Positions 62,106-64,000 of a stretch of 64,000 nucleotides of DNA are shown piece after piece. The stretch lies in contig CM012953.1 of assembly GCA_000181795.3 (NCBI GenBank), forward strand, positions 9,598,893-9,662,892, written 5' to 3'. This DNA comes from Trichinella spiralis (Eukaryota; Nematoda; Enoplea; Trichinellida; Trichinellidae). A program made the translations under genes and the position numbers. Position 1 is the first letter of the stretch; the number at the start of each line of letters is the position of its first letter. The notes below the pieces were generated by a model. The model was not told where the DNA came from. It was given only the letters and a program-made list of their open reading frames with translations, and did no database searches.

Positions 62106-62539
62106 TAGTATTCCTACTGCTCCTAGTAGTGGTAGTAGTAGTAGTAGTAGTAGCAGTAGCAGTCTCTGTAAATGCTTCAAAAATACGCCCTTCCCATTGG
62201 TTGACCAAACTTCCAATGAACGTGAAACGTGGAAGTGGACGTGGAAAGCTTTTTGCCTTGGTAGAGGGGAATAAGAATTCAAATTTTAAAGCCAACGGAC
62301 ACTTTTTGAATCGATTTTCAAGAAAGCACGAAAAACTCATTTCTGACACTAGCGCTCAGGCGGAACATCTGAGAATTGCGGTTCAAACTTTTCGTGGTCA
62401 CTTTCAGCGTTGCAATTATTTTCACAAATTTTTTAACACGATGTCCACCGACCTAATGCAATGCAATTGTAGAAGCTCATCACGACTGTCGAATCGTGAA
62501 AAAATCCGCAGGCATTCCGTTTTTCCTGACGAATTCAAT
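62106..62539 (+). CDS. Possible exon of a secreted basic protein (partial)
   Basis: Open frame of 144 codons between an acceptor (aattag, ending 62105) and a good donor (GTAAGC at 62540). It begins with a hydrophobic run (FLLLLVVVVVVVVVAVAVSV, partly encoded by an AGT repeat) that looks like a signal-peptide core. A basic, polar segment follows: HWLTKLPMNVKRGSGRGKLF, then HLRIAVQTFRGHFQRCNYF and MQCNCRSSSRLSNREKIRR. No upstream ATG exon was identified; the first in-frame ATG is at 62216. Family unknown; the gene would continue right of the window. The reverse strand also has frames here, so this could be chance extension of a repeat-driven ORF. Confidence 0.4.
62123..62160. repeat. (AGT/AGC)n trinucleotide repeat
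   Basis: GGTAGTAGTAGT-type run. Depending on frame it encodes poly-Val or poly-Ser within the possible secreted-protein exon. Confidence 0.85.
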
Positions 62540-63521
62540 GTAAGCTATTGTTCAATTTCAAAGCTTTCTCCTCTGTGACATTCATTTCACATCCAATTAT
62601 TCATACTGATATGAAAAATATTCATCTCTGATTATGCAAATTCAAATGAGTTCTTTTTTACTTTAAATCACATACATTATATACATTTTCTAAATGCTTA
62701 CAGTCTGCTAACCACGCTGCATGTTGCACAAGCAATTATTTAAAAAATTATGTTTTCATTGTTGTCTATATCTTTAAAACTAGCAAATTTTACATTACAT
62801 TTTGAAAAATTTGCTAATTTGATTGTAAAATATCAAGTGTGAATTTAATAGTGCATGAAAACTTTATCCAGCAGCCATGATAATTTTTGAAATAAGAAAC
62901 AATTTTTGGAATAAATGCAAAAGTTAAATCAGAAATGCACATTAAATATTTAAGCTATTTGCACATTTTAACCTTTCAAAAAATCCATAGCTCTTTAATA
63001 TAGCAAGTTATATACTTTCACGAAATGAATCGTACAGCTTAGAGGGGCAATTTTATCAATAATCGCTTTTGTTATTGTATAAATGCCATTCAAATTTCGC
63101 TTTTATGCAAAATATATTTTGCAAATGCACATTTGAAGTGAGAAGGAGCATGAGCATAACAAAGTTCATTCATGAAAGCGCATTTCGTTTTTCGAGATTA
63201 TTGAATGCCAATTGTGAAAACACTCAATTCTGTTCATAAATGTTATATAAATTTAATATTTTTGTTGCATCAAAAACTTCCAACATTTTTGTCTACTAAC
63301 TGCACTAAAATTGTTTTACATTTATTTCTCAGAGTTGTGCTCACAAAATGTTATTAAGCGAGCATTTATCAAAAATGAATGGAGAAAATCGATAAAATTT
63401 AAAACAACCAGTGTTGGATTTAAGATTACTAAAAGCATAAAATTTAATATCATTGTTTTATGTTCTTAACATGTAATTAAAATAACTTTGATTTTGTAAA
63501 TGTGAAAGATCATCTATAACT
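62540..63521. other. AT-rich interval, nothing recognised
   Basis: Would be an intron of the 62106-62539 gene if that is real. No coding frame or structured element noted. Confidence 0.45.
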
Positions 63522-63683
63522 TCAGTAATTATGCGCTTGTACATTATTTTTAAGTTTAAAAGTTTTTCTAATAACAAACTGCTCGCTGCCACTGTTATCG
63601 TCTGTGCTTTTGCAATGATACATATACGATCTCCTTCTTTTACTGCTCTTTCCTCTAGATTGATGAGCAACTTTTTTTGTAAG
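63522..63683 (-). CDS. Possible terminal exon of a gene extending past the right edge (partial)
   Basis: After an acceptor (aatagcag, minus strand) a 53-residue frame runs to TGA. It contains a basic cluster (HQSRGKSSKRRRSYMYHCK), then TDDNSGSEQFVIRKTFKLK. Its composition resembles a nuclear or ribosomal-type tail more than random AT-rich DNA. No ATG in context and no homologue recognised; the start would lie beyond 64000. Confidence 0.28.
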   Translation of the reverse strand, partial: LTKKVAHQSRGKSSKRRRSYMYHCKSTDDNSGSEQFVIRKTFKLKNNVQAHNY

Positions 63684-64000
63684 CTGCTATTTGAAATTAT
63701 GTATGGATAACTTTGTGTTCAGAAAAATGTTGTTATTTACAGGTCGTTAATGATGTGAATGATTAAAAATAGATTTTATTTGATTACATATTAAAACAAT
63801 TAAAATATAACTCTTTAGCTATAAATTAATTGAGTTTACTTCAAATAAGCATGTTAATAGTGGACGCAACAGTAAAATGCTTCATTCGTTTCCAGTGCAA
63901 TAATGTTTAAAGTACTTAATTAAATTTTAAAAGTGTTATTCTTTTTCACATTATTCGTATTTTTCAGTAATGTTTAACAGATATTTCTTTCAGTATTTCA
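63684..64000. other. Right-edge AT-rich sequence
   Basis: 317 bp, no coding signal seen; may be intron of the partial minus-strand exon. Confidence 0.4.

Overview
The window is eukaryotic and animal. It is AT-rich, and its genes are cut by many short introns, mostly 45-300 bp, with GT...AG ends. Gene content points to an ecdysozoan, most probably a nematode. There is a zinc-ligand-less ACE-like protein matching the nematode non-peptidase ACN-1, carrying an added nematode-style EB-like cysteine module. There is also an even-skipped/vab-7 homeobox gene, 3' splice acceptors a few bases before several start codons (as in spliced-leader genomes), and two genes 27 bp apart on one strand (operon-like). 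The species cannot be named from sequence alone.

Layout, left to right. 296-3032 (+): F-box/LRR protein. 3510-5574 (-): hexosaminidase D-like GH20 enzyme with an N-terminal membrane anchor. 5575-12172: mostly non-coding, with two small ORFs. 12173-13886 (-): secreted trypsin-like protease. 15541-17054 (+): mitochondrial ribosomal protein uL4m. 18147-18620 (+): eIF1A. 19234-23308 (-): unrecognised ten-exon protein with a basic, nuclear-type tail. 24271-25990 (-): decayed Ty3/gypsy-like retroelement. 26178-26317: 140-bp TG...CA element with a TATA box. 26468-26919 (+): COA5. 26947-29826 (+): TTC7. 30133-32427 (-): intronless XPR1-type SPX/EXS phosphate exporter. 34826-39771 (-): 16-exon inactive ACE (acn-1). 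39772-49312: large gene-poor interval. 49313-54207 (+): even-skipped/vab-7. 55003-57153 (-): NUDE/NDEL (nud-2). 57963-59610 (-): OVCA2/FSH1 serine hydrolase. 60325-64000: poorly understood, with an ORF beside an Illumina adapter-like tract, a possible secreted-protein exon and a possible terminal exon.

The neighbours do not form one pathway. They are housekeeping functions (translation, mitochondrial assembly, PI4-kinase scaffolding, phosphate export, dynein regulation) beside developmental genes (vab-7, acn-1). For each multi-exon gene I chained exons by splice signals and phase, and every chain closes into one open frame. The two most unusual items are the dead-enzyme ACE with its extra cysteine module and hydrophobic tail, and the COA5-TTC7 pair whose only visible promoter-like sequence lies in a mobile-element-like repeat.
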